Below are positions 52,092 to 62,630 of a DNA stretch of 64,000 bases, in pieces. Each line of letters begins with the position of its first letter. Within the stretch, counting starts at the first letter, position 1. This DNA comes from Buxus sempervirens (Eukaryota > Streptophyta > Magnoliopsida > Buxales > Buxaceae), in assembly GCA_947561395.2 (NCBI GenBank), contig OX387184.1, positions 37,376,766-37,440,765 on the forward strand, in the 5' to 3' direction. Under the pieces are notes generated by a model that was not told the origin of the DNA, made no database searches, and saw nothing but the letters and a program-made list of their open reading frames with translations. The position numbers and the translations under genes were made by a program.

Positions 52092-53559
52092 GATCTGGAG
52101 TGGATGTCAACACCCCACAGACCACGTCTGAAACAAGAGATTTACGATCTCCTTTTGCATGCTTCATGGCCACCTCGTCCACCAAGAGGGTCTTTTTCGA
52201 TCTTTTCTTATGCTTCTTCCTTGATACGGCTACTTCCCCCTGAGATTGTACTTCATCCACTAAACATTCAAACTTATTTGGGCTTTGGACCAAACTATTG
52301 CTTGATTCTGCTGGAGAAACATTGCTTTCTAAAATTTCTGCCCCTCCATTCACCACTACCGGTTGTTCAGCTCCATCGTCAATGCGTAAAGGATTAGCTC
52401 CTTGAGATTGGTCCCTAGCACAAACTGTAATCTCAACAATTTTTTGTTTGCCTTTGGACTTCACTGATTCCCATTGATCCTCACGTACATGGTGCTGACC
52501 ATCATTAAGCCGTTTGTTCTCAGCATCCTCTCCCTGCTGTGCATCCACACCTTCAGGTTCGGACGAATCCATATGCAGTAACCGGCCGGTAGGAACCCAT
52601 ATCCGATTTTGCTTGATGTTAGGACACCTAGCTTCATCATGTCCAAAAACCTTGCAACCATCACATTTACTAGGTTTCCAGGAATACTCAACATCAATTT
52701 GGAGTTCATCACTTTCACCTTGCTGGCTACTCAAATATAATTGGCTTGGATAAGAACTCTCAGTCCCAATTTTGACACAAACCCGAGCATACGTAAGCCT
52801 AGCCTTGCTTTCTGTAGCTTGATCAAGAAAAAAGGGCTTCCCTATGCCGCTTGCCAAGTAGCTCAGTCCTTGAACCGTCCAATACTCCATGGGAACGTTT
52901 CTTAGTTTAACCCAAATAGGAATTTTACTCAATTCAGTTTTGTGAAGTTGCATATTGGGTTGCCATTCCTTAAGAATAAGCAACTTACCTGCAAAATGCC
53001 ATGGTGCTTCGTGCAACACATGGTCACGGATGGCAGAATTTGCAAACTTGAATATGAAGAAGCTGTTTCCAGCTTCAGACACTTGAATACCACCATCTCT
53101 TCCCCACAATTTCTCAGCTATACTCCTTACCACAGGGAAAGGCAATTTTTTGTCAAGAAAATATCCCACTAGACTGTCCTTCCAAAATTTCATCCCTTCA
53201 TCAGCAACTTGACATGGGGGAGAAATAATAATTTTGCCGTCCACAACATGGGGAGGGAAGAACTGTAATTTTGATTTATCAGACGCCTTATGCCCGAACA
53301 AAGAAGTCCACTGCCCAGGTGTCTTATGCGATGCTGTTGTTGCTGTAGGTGGTCTCCTTGACCCCTCCGAAATAGACATTCTGGCCTTATCAGACTTCTG
53401 AGGAAACCTTGGCGCGGCAGAAGACTTAAGAGGAGAACCTAGCACTTCAGAAGGCAGACGCTCAGACACACAGGTCTGCACATCAGCAAAGTCAACAAAA
53501 CCGGCTCCTTTCAAAGGCGGGAAATCCTCGCCAAGCAGATTTTGAGTAGTCGATTCCAT
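52084..53559 (-). CDS. M3 ORF1: DUF4283-like/CCHC RNA-binding protein, intact
   Basis: 491 residues, ATG at 53559. GEDFPPLKGAG (FPPL near residue 14), QWTSLFGHKASDKSKLQF near 82, DUF4283-like region about 110-280 (VADEGMKFWKDSLVGYF, KLPFPVVRSIAEKLWG, FFIFKFANS, WHFAGKLLILKEW, IPIWVKLRNVPMEYW, FFLDQATE), zinc knuckle CDGCKVFGHDEARC at 299-312, linker with SPNKFECLVDE, tail KKHKKRSKKTLLVDEVAMKHAK. Complete in all family landmarks although its partner ORF2 is dead, so the protein could still be made and act on other copies. Confidence 0.9.
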   Translation of the reverse strand: MESTTQNLLGEDFPPLKGAGFVDFADVQTCVSERLPSEVLGSPLKSSAAPRFPQKSDKARMSISEGSRRPPTATTASHKTPGQWTSLFGHKASDKSKLQFFPPHVVDGKIIISPPCQVADEGMKFWKDSLVGYFLDKKLPFPVVRSIAEKLWGRDGGIQVSEAGNSFFIFKFANSAIRDHVLHEAPWHFAGKLLILKEWQPNMQLHKTELSKIPIWVKLRNVPMEYWTVQGLSYLASGIGKPFFLDQATESKARLTYARVCVKIGTESSYPSQLYLSSQQGESDELQIDVEYSWKPSKCDGCKVFGHDEARCPNIKQNRIWVPTGRLLHMDSSEPEGVDAQQGEDAENKRLNDGQHHVREDQWESVKSKGKQKIVEITVCARDQSQGANPLRIDDGAEQPVVVNGGAEILESNVSPAESSNSLVQSPNKFECLVDEVQSQGEVAVSRKKHKKRSKKTLLVDEVAMKHAKGDRKSLVSDVVCGVLTSTPDHV

Positions 53560-54216
53560 CGGGTGGAACCGAATCGAGTAACCTGCTCCGGATTACCCAC
53601 CTTGCAAACAATCTCTGGTAATGGTCTCCGGCAGGTACGAGCGCAAACCGACCCCTCCTTGGTGCAGATCAGGTCACTGTAACCACCCCAATACAGATCG
53701 CAGGCAGCCACGAAAACAACCACGCCCAGAAACACACGAACGTCCACACCCAGACGTTGCTCAGACGACCATGCTCAGACCACCAAGAGCGAAACCAGAC
53801 CTCGACTAACCTCACAGATAATAGACAGTCGAGCCACCAAACGAACAGACATACCACCAAAATCGGACAGTTGAGCCTCCGAACAAAGAAACGTCCGAAC
53901 AATCTGACCTCCGAATACCGAGCAGACGAATAGAAAATCTCAGACCTCCATGAACCTCAGACCTCCCTGGCTGTATGAACCTCAGTCCTCCTTGAGCTCA
54001 CGGACCCCAGACCTCAGCACATCAATGATCACATGAAATCAGCTCTCCTGCCCCTTGCTGTTCCACGCACCAGAGATGCTCTGGAATTCCTCCGAAAGCA
54101 TGAGAACACAAAACTCCAGAAGCTCATGAACCCACAGACAATGCCTCCGAAAGCACGAGGACACAAAAAACCCCGACCACCTTGCTTCACGAACAGAAGC
54201 TCATGAACTGAGGAAC
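53560..54216 (-). other. M3 5' leader, inner part
   Basis: Non-coding; on the minus strand rich in TTCGTGAGC / GGAGGTCTGAG type repeats. Split from its outer part by P11. Confidence 0.75.
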
Positions 54217-54233
54217 AGTTTCTCACGTACAGA
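54217..54233. repeat. 17-bp TSD with one mismatch, left copy (P11)
   Basis: AGTTTCTCACGTACAGA here and AGTTGCTCACGTACAGA at 55181-55197, after the P11 poly-A. Confidence 0.9.
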
Positions 54234-55029
54234 TGGCCCCTTGTTCTTTACCTATGGTCATCGTTTGATCTATGATTCGGGTCTCCCTACCCAAGCTATG
54301 GTGAGTAGTATAATATCGAGGTATAATTGGGATCCTCCAGTGGCAGCCTCGCTTGACCTTATTGAAGTGTGGAGCAAACTTCAGCAATTAAGCAATCCAA
54401 CTCCGAATAGTGAGGACATGATGGTGTGGACTCCTTCTAAGTCAGGTATGTTTGATATTAGTAGCTCTTATATGAGCTTGGACACATCTCGCCTACAGGT
54501 CCACTGGTATAGATTGGTTTGGTTTCCTCAACACATTCCAAAGCATGCATTTGTGTTATGGATGGCTATTAATCAAAGGCTCCTTACTAGAGATCGTCTT
54601 CTCAAACTTGGGGTTGTTCATCAAGCTTCTTGTGTGCTATGTAGACTCACGGTGGAGTCTCACTATCACTTATTTTTTGAGTGCAATTATAGTGCACAGA
54701 TTTGGCATCATATCCTTTCTATGAACTGTGCAAATAGAGAAACCCGTACTTGGGATGAAATAGTGCAGTGGGCTTCTTCCATGCGTTTGGACAGCTCTCA
54801 TTCTCGAATGATTCTTAAGGTTTCATTGGCAGCCACAGTGTATCACATTTGGAGGGAAAGAAACCGCTGAGTTTTCAGCAACTCATACATACCATGGCAG
54901 AACGTGGTTGCAGCAATTATTGCGGATGTTCAGGATAAAGCAAATCTGGAAAGAAGGAAGATCCATGACACCCCTCTTCATCGCCAATTGGTTACTAATT
55001 GGGACCTAAGTTGGGAACTTATATCCTAA
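54234..55029 (+). pseudogene. P11 ORF2, C-terminal fragment
   Basis: From GPLFFTYGHRLIYDSGLP to DLSWELIS. Contains CVLCRLTVESHYHLFFEC and WRERNR, then TGA at 54868-54870 (CGA to TGA type), then VFSNSYIPW. No catalytic domain. Confidence 0.9.
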
Positions 55030-55180
55030 GTAAGGGTATATCTTTTGTATCCCCACGGATAAGGGGCGGGTTATCTTTTTGTTTACCTTATTATATATAG
55101 GGTATCCTTGTTTTTGTCTGAACTTATTGTAATTATTTCTCTTTATTAATATACTTTGGACTTACCTTCCAAAAAAAAAA
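54234..55180 (+). mobile_element. P11: 5'-truncated LINE (0.95 kb)
   Basis: End of ORF2, 3' UTR ending TTTATTAATATACTTTGGAC then TTACCTTCC, and poly-A. Inserted into the M3 leader. Close to P5, P7 and P9 in sequence. Confidence 0.93.
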
Positions 55181-55197
55181 AGTTGCTCACGTACAGA

Positions 55198-55509
55198 AGC
55201 TCACGAACATGCTCCGATAGCTCATGAACACCCTTGCTCCAAAAATGTTCACGAGCCTTGCTCCAGATCATGCTCCGATAGCTCACGAATATGCCTCAGT
55301 AACTCACGACCATGAACTCACAAACACAGGACCTGTAGCACAAAACCTTGCTGCTCCACGACCACCAACAATCCCACGAACACACGACTAGGTGGGAGAG
55401 AGCACAAACAGATGGGAGAACACGAACTGGAGGGAGAGAGCACGAACAGATGGGAGATGAGGAGTAGATGGGAGATGGGAGATGGTCACGAAGAGATGGG
55501 AGATGGGAG
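55198..55509 (-). other. M3 5' leader, outer part
   Basis: Contains a repeated ATGCTCCGATAGCTCAYGAA (55210 and 55269) and, at 55395-55510, a simple-sequence run of GATGGGAGA / GGGAGAGAGCACGAAC units at the extreme 5' end of M3. Confidence 0.75.
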
Positions 55510-56058
55510 AGAGCTGATAAGGAAACAGTACCACACCTATTCTTCCAATGTAGGTATAGCGCAAAAATATGGTTCTACATTCTTAATCTCCACTGTAGTA
55601 GACGAACCAATCGAAGCTAGAATGATTTATTCGAGTGGGCATCGGCAAGGTACACCAATCCGTCTCCAATGAATATTGTTTTCAAATTGTCTCTAGCTGC
55701 TGTTGTGTACCACATCTGGAAGGAGAGAAACAGGAAAGTCTTCAAAGCAAGTTTCCTACCTACTAGAAAAGTCCTAAGGTTCATAACCACTAGTGTACAA
55801 GATAGGTTGCATAAGGAGATGCTGGTTACTCCGGATAATGGAAGTAACTGACATATTATGGACAATTGGGGAGTAGCATGGACGGCTAGGTGAAGCCTTT
55901 AAATTTACTATGTAATAGGTGCTGAATTTTTTGTCATTTGAGCCACCTCTCATTTGTTAGAGAGGTTGATCGCTTGCTTTGAGCTTTGTTAGGACTTCCT
56001 ACCTCGTATATTCTTTCTTATTACTTAATACAAATACTCACTTTTCAAAAAAAAAAAA
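55510..56058 (+). pseudogene. P8 LINE, 3' block: zf-RVT end, C-terminus, tail
   Basis: RADKETVPHLFFQCRYSAKIW completes the Cys/His domain begun at 44461-44732. TAG at 55618-55620 (TGG to TAG), then FKLSLAAVVYHIWKERNRKVF, and TGA at 55849-55851 (CGA to TGA type). The 3' end is ATACTCACTTTTC with poly-A 56047-56058. Confidence 0.88.
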
Positions 56059-56118
56059 TTTTAAGTTGTATCTTTTTATTAAATCTTTCACTTCAATTCT
56101 TTTTGTGGGATCATTCAA
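56059..56118. other. 60 bp between P8 tail and P12 coding
   Basis: A/T-rich; no homology seen. It could be degraded P12 RT sequence or target DNA. Confidence 0.3.
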
Positions 56119-56609
56119 TCCCCTCTTCGTGTTGATCATGGAGGTTTTCTACAATGTGCTTCAGGAACCAACAAAAACCGGGTTCAGATTTCACTCAAAA
56201 TGCGAGAGCTTGAATCTCAAACTGTTGAGCTTTGCAGATGACCTTCTTCTCTTCTCTCATGGGGACTTGCAATCCTTAAATTGTTTCTCATCAGCACTAG
56301 ACACATTTGGTATCATCTCTGGCCTTCACGTCAATAAATCCAAGAGCCATCTCTTCATTTCTGGGCTCCTTGAATCATCAAAAGAGAGCCTTGCTGCAGC
56401 AGCCGGTTACCCCCTTGGATCCCTCCCAATAAGGTACCTTGGTGTCCCACTTATCTCCTCCAAGCTTTCAATCAAGGATTGTGAACCTTTACTAAGAAGA
56501 GTGCGAGCAAGAACACAGTCTTGGTGCTCCAAGGCCCTCTCTTATGCAGGTAAGCTTCTCCTTGTCAAGACTGTTTTTGTTCTCCTTATCTGTGAATTGG
56601 TTGTCTATA
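56119..56609 (+). pseudogene. P12 LINE ORF2, left block (RT palm/thumb)
   Basis: From NPLFVLIMEVFYNVLQ with LSFADDLLLF, SGLHVNKSK, LPIRYLGVPLISSKL, SWCSKALSYAGK, then a 1-nt frameshift near 56580 (FSLSVNWLSI in the other frame) and the M4 poly-T. Continues at about 63035. Confidence 0.88.
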
Positions 56610-56927
56610 TTTTTTTTTTTTTTTTTTGGAAGATAAGTCCAAGTGTATTAATGAAAAAGAGAGATATACAATGAGATGCCCGAACAGGTTGAGACCAACC
56701 AAATCCCCTTAGAGAAGGGAGGCATTACAAGGCCAAACAGTGGGTATACCCACCAAAACCAGACGACCCTAAAAGGAACAAAAAACTGTCAAACTAAACA
56801 AGAGAGACAGATAACAAGAGATACATCGAAAAAAGCACAAAAGGCCATGGATGGCAGCAAAGGAACGAGCCCCAAAGAAACAAGAGTGCAAGAAGGAACA
56901 GCGCTGTAGCACAAGGCAAATAGGTGC

Positions 56928-59900
56928 CTATGTAAAGGTCCATGAGACGCCCCAGTGAGCCGCAACCTGCCTATGTAAATCAGTATCAGGAGCAAGGAGG
57001 ACTAGTCCTGTGACGCGAGCAGAGATGTCCAGAGATATGAAGCTTAGTACCTTTGAGGATGGGAGATAAGAGTTCTTAAAGACCCGCCTGTTTCTCTCAG
57101 CCCATATGTGGTAAACGGCCGCTGCAAGTGACAATCTTCTCATCACATTAATTGGGTCTTTGCCCTTCCACCTTGATGAGCCCCTAGTAGTGATATCTCT
57201 CCACGTTGCAAGGCTTCGACTCAAGCAGTTACGTTGCAGAAGACCTTTCCATATGATTGCACTATAATTGCATTCAAAGAACAGGTGTTCGATAGTCTCA
57301 ACATGCAAACGACAGAGAACACACGAAGTGTTAGGTATGAGGCCCCACTTGGCAAGTCTATCCTTAGTTAGCAATGCCCCAAGAAAAGCTAACCAAAGGA
57401 TGAAAGCATGTCGAGGAATATAAATAGTAGGCCAGACAAGCTCCCACCATGAAATAGAAGGTCTAACGCGGTCCAATGCTTTGTAGGTACTCCTGATATC
57501 AAATAAACCAGAAGGCGATGGCACCCAATGAACAAGATCAGTCTCACCTGGGATGGGGTCAGGCAAGAGCTCCAGCTTGCTCCAAATTTCCAGAAGGTCT
57601 GGAGACACTGCTACAGGAACGTCCCAGCTGCCATTGGAGATAATAGAGGCCACCAAGGCAGAAGAAGGAAGGCCGGAATCATAGATCAAGCGGGATCCAA
57701 ACCTTGGGACAAGAGGACCAAGGGGGGTGCCAGTTGTCATACCAAAGAGAGGTATGTCTCCCATTCTTGACCTTGTAATGGATAAGATTGATCATTTCTG
57801 GCCTGCTTTTAAGGAGCTTCCTCCACACCCAAGAAGATGTAGACGGTACCTTGATGGCCCAAAAGTTCCGCCCTCTTAGCAAGAATTTTATAACCCACTC
57901 CACCCAAAGGTTGTTAGCTCTACTAACAAGAAGCCAAGCCTGCCTCATAACAGCGCACTTGTTCCAAACATGAAGATTCAGGATCCCAAGCCCCCCCTGG
58001 GAAGTAGGAGAGCAAATATGTTCCCAACGTACCTTGCAAATCTTCGTGTCAGAGCTAGAACCGGACCAAAGAAACCTCCTGCAAATGCCTTCAATCTTGT
58101 AGATTACCTCTTTTGGGAGAATGTAGACTGAGAGCCAGTTTACCGATATGGAAAAGAGAACAGCTTTCACAAGCTGAAGGCGCCCTGCGTAAGAGAGAGG
58201 GCGGCCCCTCCAAGAAGCTGTTCTAGATTTCAGCTTGTCCAATAGAGAGTCACAATCACGAGCTGTGAGACGAGTAGAGACGAGAGGAACACCTAGATAC
58301 CTAACTGGTAAGCATCCTTCTGAGAATCCTGACACTCGGAGCATCTCTAACTTTAAGGAGGTAGGTATGGCAGAAGTAAAGAGTGCACTCTTACTTTTAT
58401 TGACCTGCAAACCTGAGCAAGCTTCAAACTGATTCAAGGCTTGAATGATGCACGTAAGTGAGTTCAAATCCCCGTGGGCAAAAACAAAGAGATCATCGGC
58501 GAAGCAGAGATGCTTAATCCCAAGGGCGGCACATTTGGGATGGAACGTGAAATTTGCAGAAGTGCAAGCATTCAAAGTGGAATTAAAGAGCTCCATAACA
58601 AGTACAAAAAGGTAAGGCGAGATGGGATCACCTTGTCTCAGTCCTCTGGAACCTCTGAAGAAGCCCTCCAAGCTACCATTAATCATAACCGAATACGACG
58701 GGGTAGTAACACATTCCATAATCCAGGAGATGAAAATATGAGGGAAGTGTAGGCCCTCCAACACACGCCTCACACAGCTCCAATCAACCGAGTCGAAGGC
58801 CTTTCTTAGATCAATCTTGAGAGCACATCGTGGGCTACCCTTGTGTAAGTGATACTTGTTGAATATCTCATGAGTGATAAGGATGTTATCAAGAAGCCTC
58901 CTACCAGGAATGAAGGCCGATTGATACAACCCAACTAAGTCACTGATCACAAATTTGAGCCGGTTTGCAAGAATCTTGGAAACACACTTATAAGTAGTGT
59001 TAACACAAGATATGGGCCGATAGTCACCAACAGTCAACGGCTTGAGTCCCTTGGGAACCAAACAAATAAGCGAAGTATTGACCTGTTTTAAAAGCTTACC
59101 AGAGGAAAAGAAGCTCTGAACCGCTGCAACAAAATCATCCCCAACAACTGACCAAGCCTTCTTAAAGAAATAAGGAGTGAAGCCGTCAGGGCCAGGAGCC
59201 TTATCGTCTTTTAGAGAAAAAAGGGTAGACTTAATTTCATCAACAGAGACATTCCCTTTGAGGAAAGCAATCTGATCATCCGATAGAACCCGTGGGAAGG
59301 GAGGGAGCCGGGAGTCATCCGAAGAAGAAGAAGATACAGGTGGGGGAGCAGAACCCAGCAACCTTTGGTAGTGTCCAACAATGTGATGCTTAAGAGAAGT
59401 GGGATCCGAAATTAACCGTCCATCATCGTCAACAAGGCTAAGGATGTTGTTCACGGCTCGCCGAAAGCACATAGAGTTATGGAAGAACTTGGAGTTCTGA
59501 TCACCTTCAGATAACCACTGAATCCTTGACTTCTGCCTCAACTGAGATTCCTCGTCCTTTAGGTAGCTTGCAAGTGTTCTTCTCAAGACACACTCCTGCA
59601 TGAATAAGGAGGTGCTGCCAGGGTTAAGATGAAGATCATCTTGGCACTTAGTGAGCTGTAAGCGAGTATCCTTGATAAGGGACGACAGCTGTGAAAAATT
59701 TCTGTCTCTACTCCATGATCTCAACCTATGCTTCAGCATTTTCAGCTTAGATGTGAGTTGAAACATTGGAGAACCATAAATATGAGAGTGCCATACCTCA
59801 GCAACCAAGTTAATGAACTCATCCTTAGTGGCCCAGAAGTTGAAGAATCTGAAAGGCCTATTAGAAGTTTGAGAGTCAGGATTAACAGTGATCAAAACAG

Positions 59901-60579
59901 GAGAGTGATCGGAAATTCCTGGGGCCATAAAATCAGCTTCAGATCTGCAATACTCTTGAACCCATGCAAGATTGACCAAAGCGCGGTCCAATTTGCAAGT
60001 AATTCTACTTGAGCCTCCAACCATGTTAGACCATGAGTGAAGGAACCCCTTGGAAGGCAAGTCCATGAGGAAACAGTCATCAACGCAAGCATTGAACTCT
60101 TGGACAGCAGGACGGTTGATTTGCCTACCCCCAATCTTCTCAGAATTTCGCCTTACACAGTTGAAATCCCCAATCAATATCCAGGGAAGGTCAGATTTGC
60201 ACAGGCGAATATCGGACCATAAGAACCGCCTCTCCGCCGGATCATTAGCACCATACACAAAGGAGACCAAGAAGTTCTTCGTATGGGACCAAACAAGAGA
60301 GCAATGGATAATCTGATTTGACATGTGAAGAACAGTTAAAGAGACAACCAGAGGATTATAACAAACCCAGATTCTGCCCTTGAGAGCATGGCTATAATTT
60401 GCAAAGCAAGCCCAATTGGGACAAATAATATTACTGATCAAACCTGAATTAACCTCTCTAATTTTAGTTTCAATTATACAGAGAACCGAGAGCTGGTGGG
60501 AGGATATTAGGAGCTTAATCTCCCTCTGCTTGGAGGGGTCATTAAGACCCCTTATGTTCCAAGCGGCGAGCTTGATCAT
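56928..60579 (-). pseudogene. M4 ORF2: endonuclease-RT with a single 1-nt frameshift
   Basis: From ATG 60579 (MIKLAAWNIRGLNDPSKQ) the frame is open for about 950 residues. Endonuclease: IETKIREVN, VYGAND, GDFNCVRRN, ISDHSPVLI. RT: KAPGPDGFTP, DYRPIS, AFIPGR, DLRKAFDSVDW, LRQGDPISPYLF, LCFADDLFVF (Asp pair near 693). At the run 57722-57727 (six G's on the plus strand) one extra base shifts NWHP from LGPLVPRFGSR into a wrong frame. The right frame then runs to the stop at 56928 with CVLCRLHVETIEHLFFEC and WAERNRRVF. All catalytic motifs are intact. It could be a true mutation or a homopolymer error in the assembly. Confidence 0.92.
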
Positions 60580-62279
60580 GATGGGGTCACAAAGGATAGG
60601 CTCTTGCAGGTCACACCCGCACCTGGCTTCAAGCGGTCATCAAGCTTTGACGCATCTTTCATGGCCTTCTCATCAACCAAAATTTTTTTCCTAGCCTTCC
60701 TTCTTTGTCTCTTTGAGGTTGAAACATTAGTGACAACAGTGTCTCCACAGTCACTTAAGAGAGCAAAACGATTGGGGCTTGGATCGGATGGCACAACAGT
60801 GTCTCCGCCGTCAGGTATCGAAAGCATGGCCCCTCTGGCCGTATAAGAAACCGAAGATTGTTCACCATTTGAACCCCGAGAGGGGACCACCGAAGCATAA
60901 TCATCAAGAGGATCAGATGGCGATGCAACTGCAATCTCCTTACCTTTAATTTTGCTAGAAGGATCAGTAGAAGATGACGATGGATTTACCAACCCGATTT
61001 GGACAGAGGTTGGGGATGGATTCACTAGCCCAATTGGAACATCAGTAGAGGTAGGCAAAGGGTTCACTAACCCAGGTGGATCATTGACAACCTGATTGCT
61101 GGGGATTGAACCCTCCACGCTATCAACAGGTTCTGTACCGTTGTCGTGCATTGAGATATCATGCAAGGAGAAAATTTTACCAGTAGGGTGCCATATTTTT
61201 GCACGAACCCTGCTACACTTACTGTCACTATGCCCAAAGACATTACAAAGCTTGCACCTGGGAGGCTTCCAACTATACTCCACTCGAATCACTGATTCAA
61301 GGAGGAGATCATCACCATAATGCATGTAGACTCGATCAGGGAAAGCACAGTTAATGTCAACCTCAACACAGACGCGTGCATAGCTGAGCTTAACTCTTTT
61401 CTCTGTCTGCTCATCCAGGAAGAGAGGTTTGCCAACCCCACTAGCAAGGAAGCTTAACCCAGTTGGCGTCCACAGCTCAAGGGGAACATTGAGAAGACGA
61501 ATCCAAATAGGAATTCTGCTCAACTGGGATTTCTCGAATGAGAAGCTGGGCTCCCATTCACGAAGGATGAGGAGCCTACCAGCAAAGTACCAAGGTCCCT
61601 GAGAGAGGACTCGATCCTTGGAGAAGGAATTGGAGAACCTGAACAAATAGAAACCGTTGTCAAGGCCAATGACCTCAATGCTCCCATCCTTCCCCCAAAG
61701 CTTTGATGCAAATTTCTGAGTAATGCTGATGGGTAGGCCCCGGTCCAAGAAGTAACCAACCAAGCATCCAGCCCATAGCTTCCGGCCCTCATCAACAACA
61801 GCAGGGGGAGGAGATACCACGATCCTTCCATCAACACATGCAGGAGCATAGAAGGAGAGCTTGCTTCGTTCGGAAGGCTGGGAAAACAGGCGAGACCATT
61901 GCATGCTATTTTCGTGCATGGATGGTCTAGCAACACGACCTGACAAGGCCTGCTCCTGCTGGTCAGAAGACAAAATAGAAGGTTGCGGAACACTGCCAGA
62001 GACAGCAAAATCAGGCTGCACCTGCATAGCCAGACCTGATGGACGAGGTTGAGGAGCTGGAGAGGCACCAGGCTGGACTTGCGGCTCTTGCAGTGCTGAG
62101 CCTAGGCCAGGACAGACTGCATGAGCAGGCGCCTGCGGAGGTGCAGACGACAGAGGGGGGAAGTGAAAGTCAAAGGGATGGTCAGCGTTGCCGCTGCAAC
62201 CGCCGGCGAGTCCAAGCAAGGAGCCGGAGACATCCTCCAGGCCAGTACCTGAACAGCAGGCATTCAATGGGGAAGCCAT
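60576..62279 (-). CDS. M4 ORF1: DUF4283-like/CCHC RNA-binding protein, intact
   Basis: 567 residues, ATG at 62279. DFHFPPLSSAP near residue 40, QWSRLFSQPSERSKLSFY near 128, DUF4283-like region about 155-325 (VVDEGRKLWAGCLVGYF, FASKLWGKDG, FYLFRFSNS, WYFAGRLLILREW, IPIWIRLLNVPLELW, PLFLDEQTE), zinc knuckle CKLCNVFGHSDSKC at 342-355. The linker has three near-repeats of VPIGLVNPSPTS. Tail: SKRQRRKARKKILVDEKAMKDA. It ends with TGA overlapping the ORF2 ATG. Together with the nearly open ORF2 this is the second-best preserved copy after P2. Confidence 0.92.
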   Translation of the reverse strand: MASPLNACCSGTGLEDVSGSLLGLAGGCSGNADHPFDFHFPPLSSAPPQAPAHAVCPGLGSALQEPQVQPGASPAPQPRPSGLAMQVQPDFAVSGSVPQPSILSSDQQEQALSGRVARPSMHENSMQWSRLFSQPSERSKLSFYAPACVDGRIVVSPPPAVVDEGRKLWAGCLVGYFLDRGLPISITQKFASKLWGKDGSIEVIGLDNGFYLFRFSNSFSKDRVLSQGPWYFAGRLLILREWEPSFSFEKSQLSRIPIWIRLLNVPLELWTPTGLSFLASGVGKPLFLDEQTEKRVKLSYARVCVEVDINCAFPDRVYMHYGDDLLLESVIRVEYSWKPPRCKLCNVFGHSDSKCSRVRAKIWHPTGKIFSLHDISMHDNGTEPVDSVEGSIPSNQVVNDPPGLVNPLPTSTDVPIGLVNPSPTSVQIGLVNPSSSSTDPSSKIKGKEIAVASPSDPLDDYASVVPSRGSNGEQSSVSYTARGAMLSIPDGGDTVVPSDPSPNRFALLSDCGDTVVTNVSTSKRQRRKARKKILVDEKAMKDASKLDDRLKPGAGVTCKSLSFVTPS

Positions 62280-62339
62280 TAAACTGTCGAGCTTGCCATG
62301 AACACCCGAAGACCCGAAGAACAGTCAACCCACGAACAG

Positions 62340-62580
62340 TGGCCCTTCACCAGCGGCCCCAGACAATAATCTCCAGAATCCTTCTCCCAGAAACCTTCGC
62401 CCAAGCAGCCCCTACAACCAGAAACACCCTGCAAGAGACCCACTGCCAGAAACCCACTACCAGAAACCCACTGAAACCTTCGCCCAGAAACCCACTGCTA
62501 GAACCAATCACCCACTGCAAGAACCCACTGAAACCCTCGCCCAGAAACCCGCTGCAAGAACCCACTGAAATCTTCACGAA
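62340..62580 (-). repeat. Short tandem repeats in the M4 leader, type 1
   Basis: On the plus strand, variants of CCAGAAACCCACTG(C/A)AAGAA at least eight times (62386-62570), i.e. TTCYWGCAGTGGGTTTCTGG in the sense of M4. Confidence 0.82.
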
Positions 62581-62630
62581 CTAAAACCTTTGGCCACTGA
62601 CAGAACCCCCTGCAAGATATCACGGCCAAA

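Larger units (their letters stand above)
44733..55509 (-). mobile_element. M3: full-length LINE, minus strand, split by P9, P10 and P11
   Basis: The poly-A reads as T's at 44733-44743; the 5' end is at about 55509. Flanked by a 6-bp duplication AGAGCT (44727-44732 and 55510-55515), across which P8 coding (VLCRA / RADKETVPHLFF) rejoins. Without the three nested LINEs it is about 6.3 kb: leader, open ORF1, broken ORF2, 3' UTR. It is the host for three later 5'-truncated insertions, each with its own TSD. Confidence 0.9.

Noticed and set aside
56610-56909. Plus-strand frame 56676-56909
   Set aside because: Antisense to the M4 3' UTR and ORF2 end, with no family similarity.
62039-62584. Plus-strand Pro/Thr/Arg-rich frame over the M4 ORF1 start and leader
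   Set aside because: Antisense to a well-supported ORF1 and to its leader repeats.
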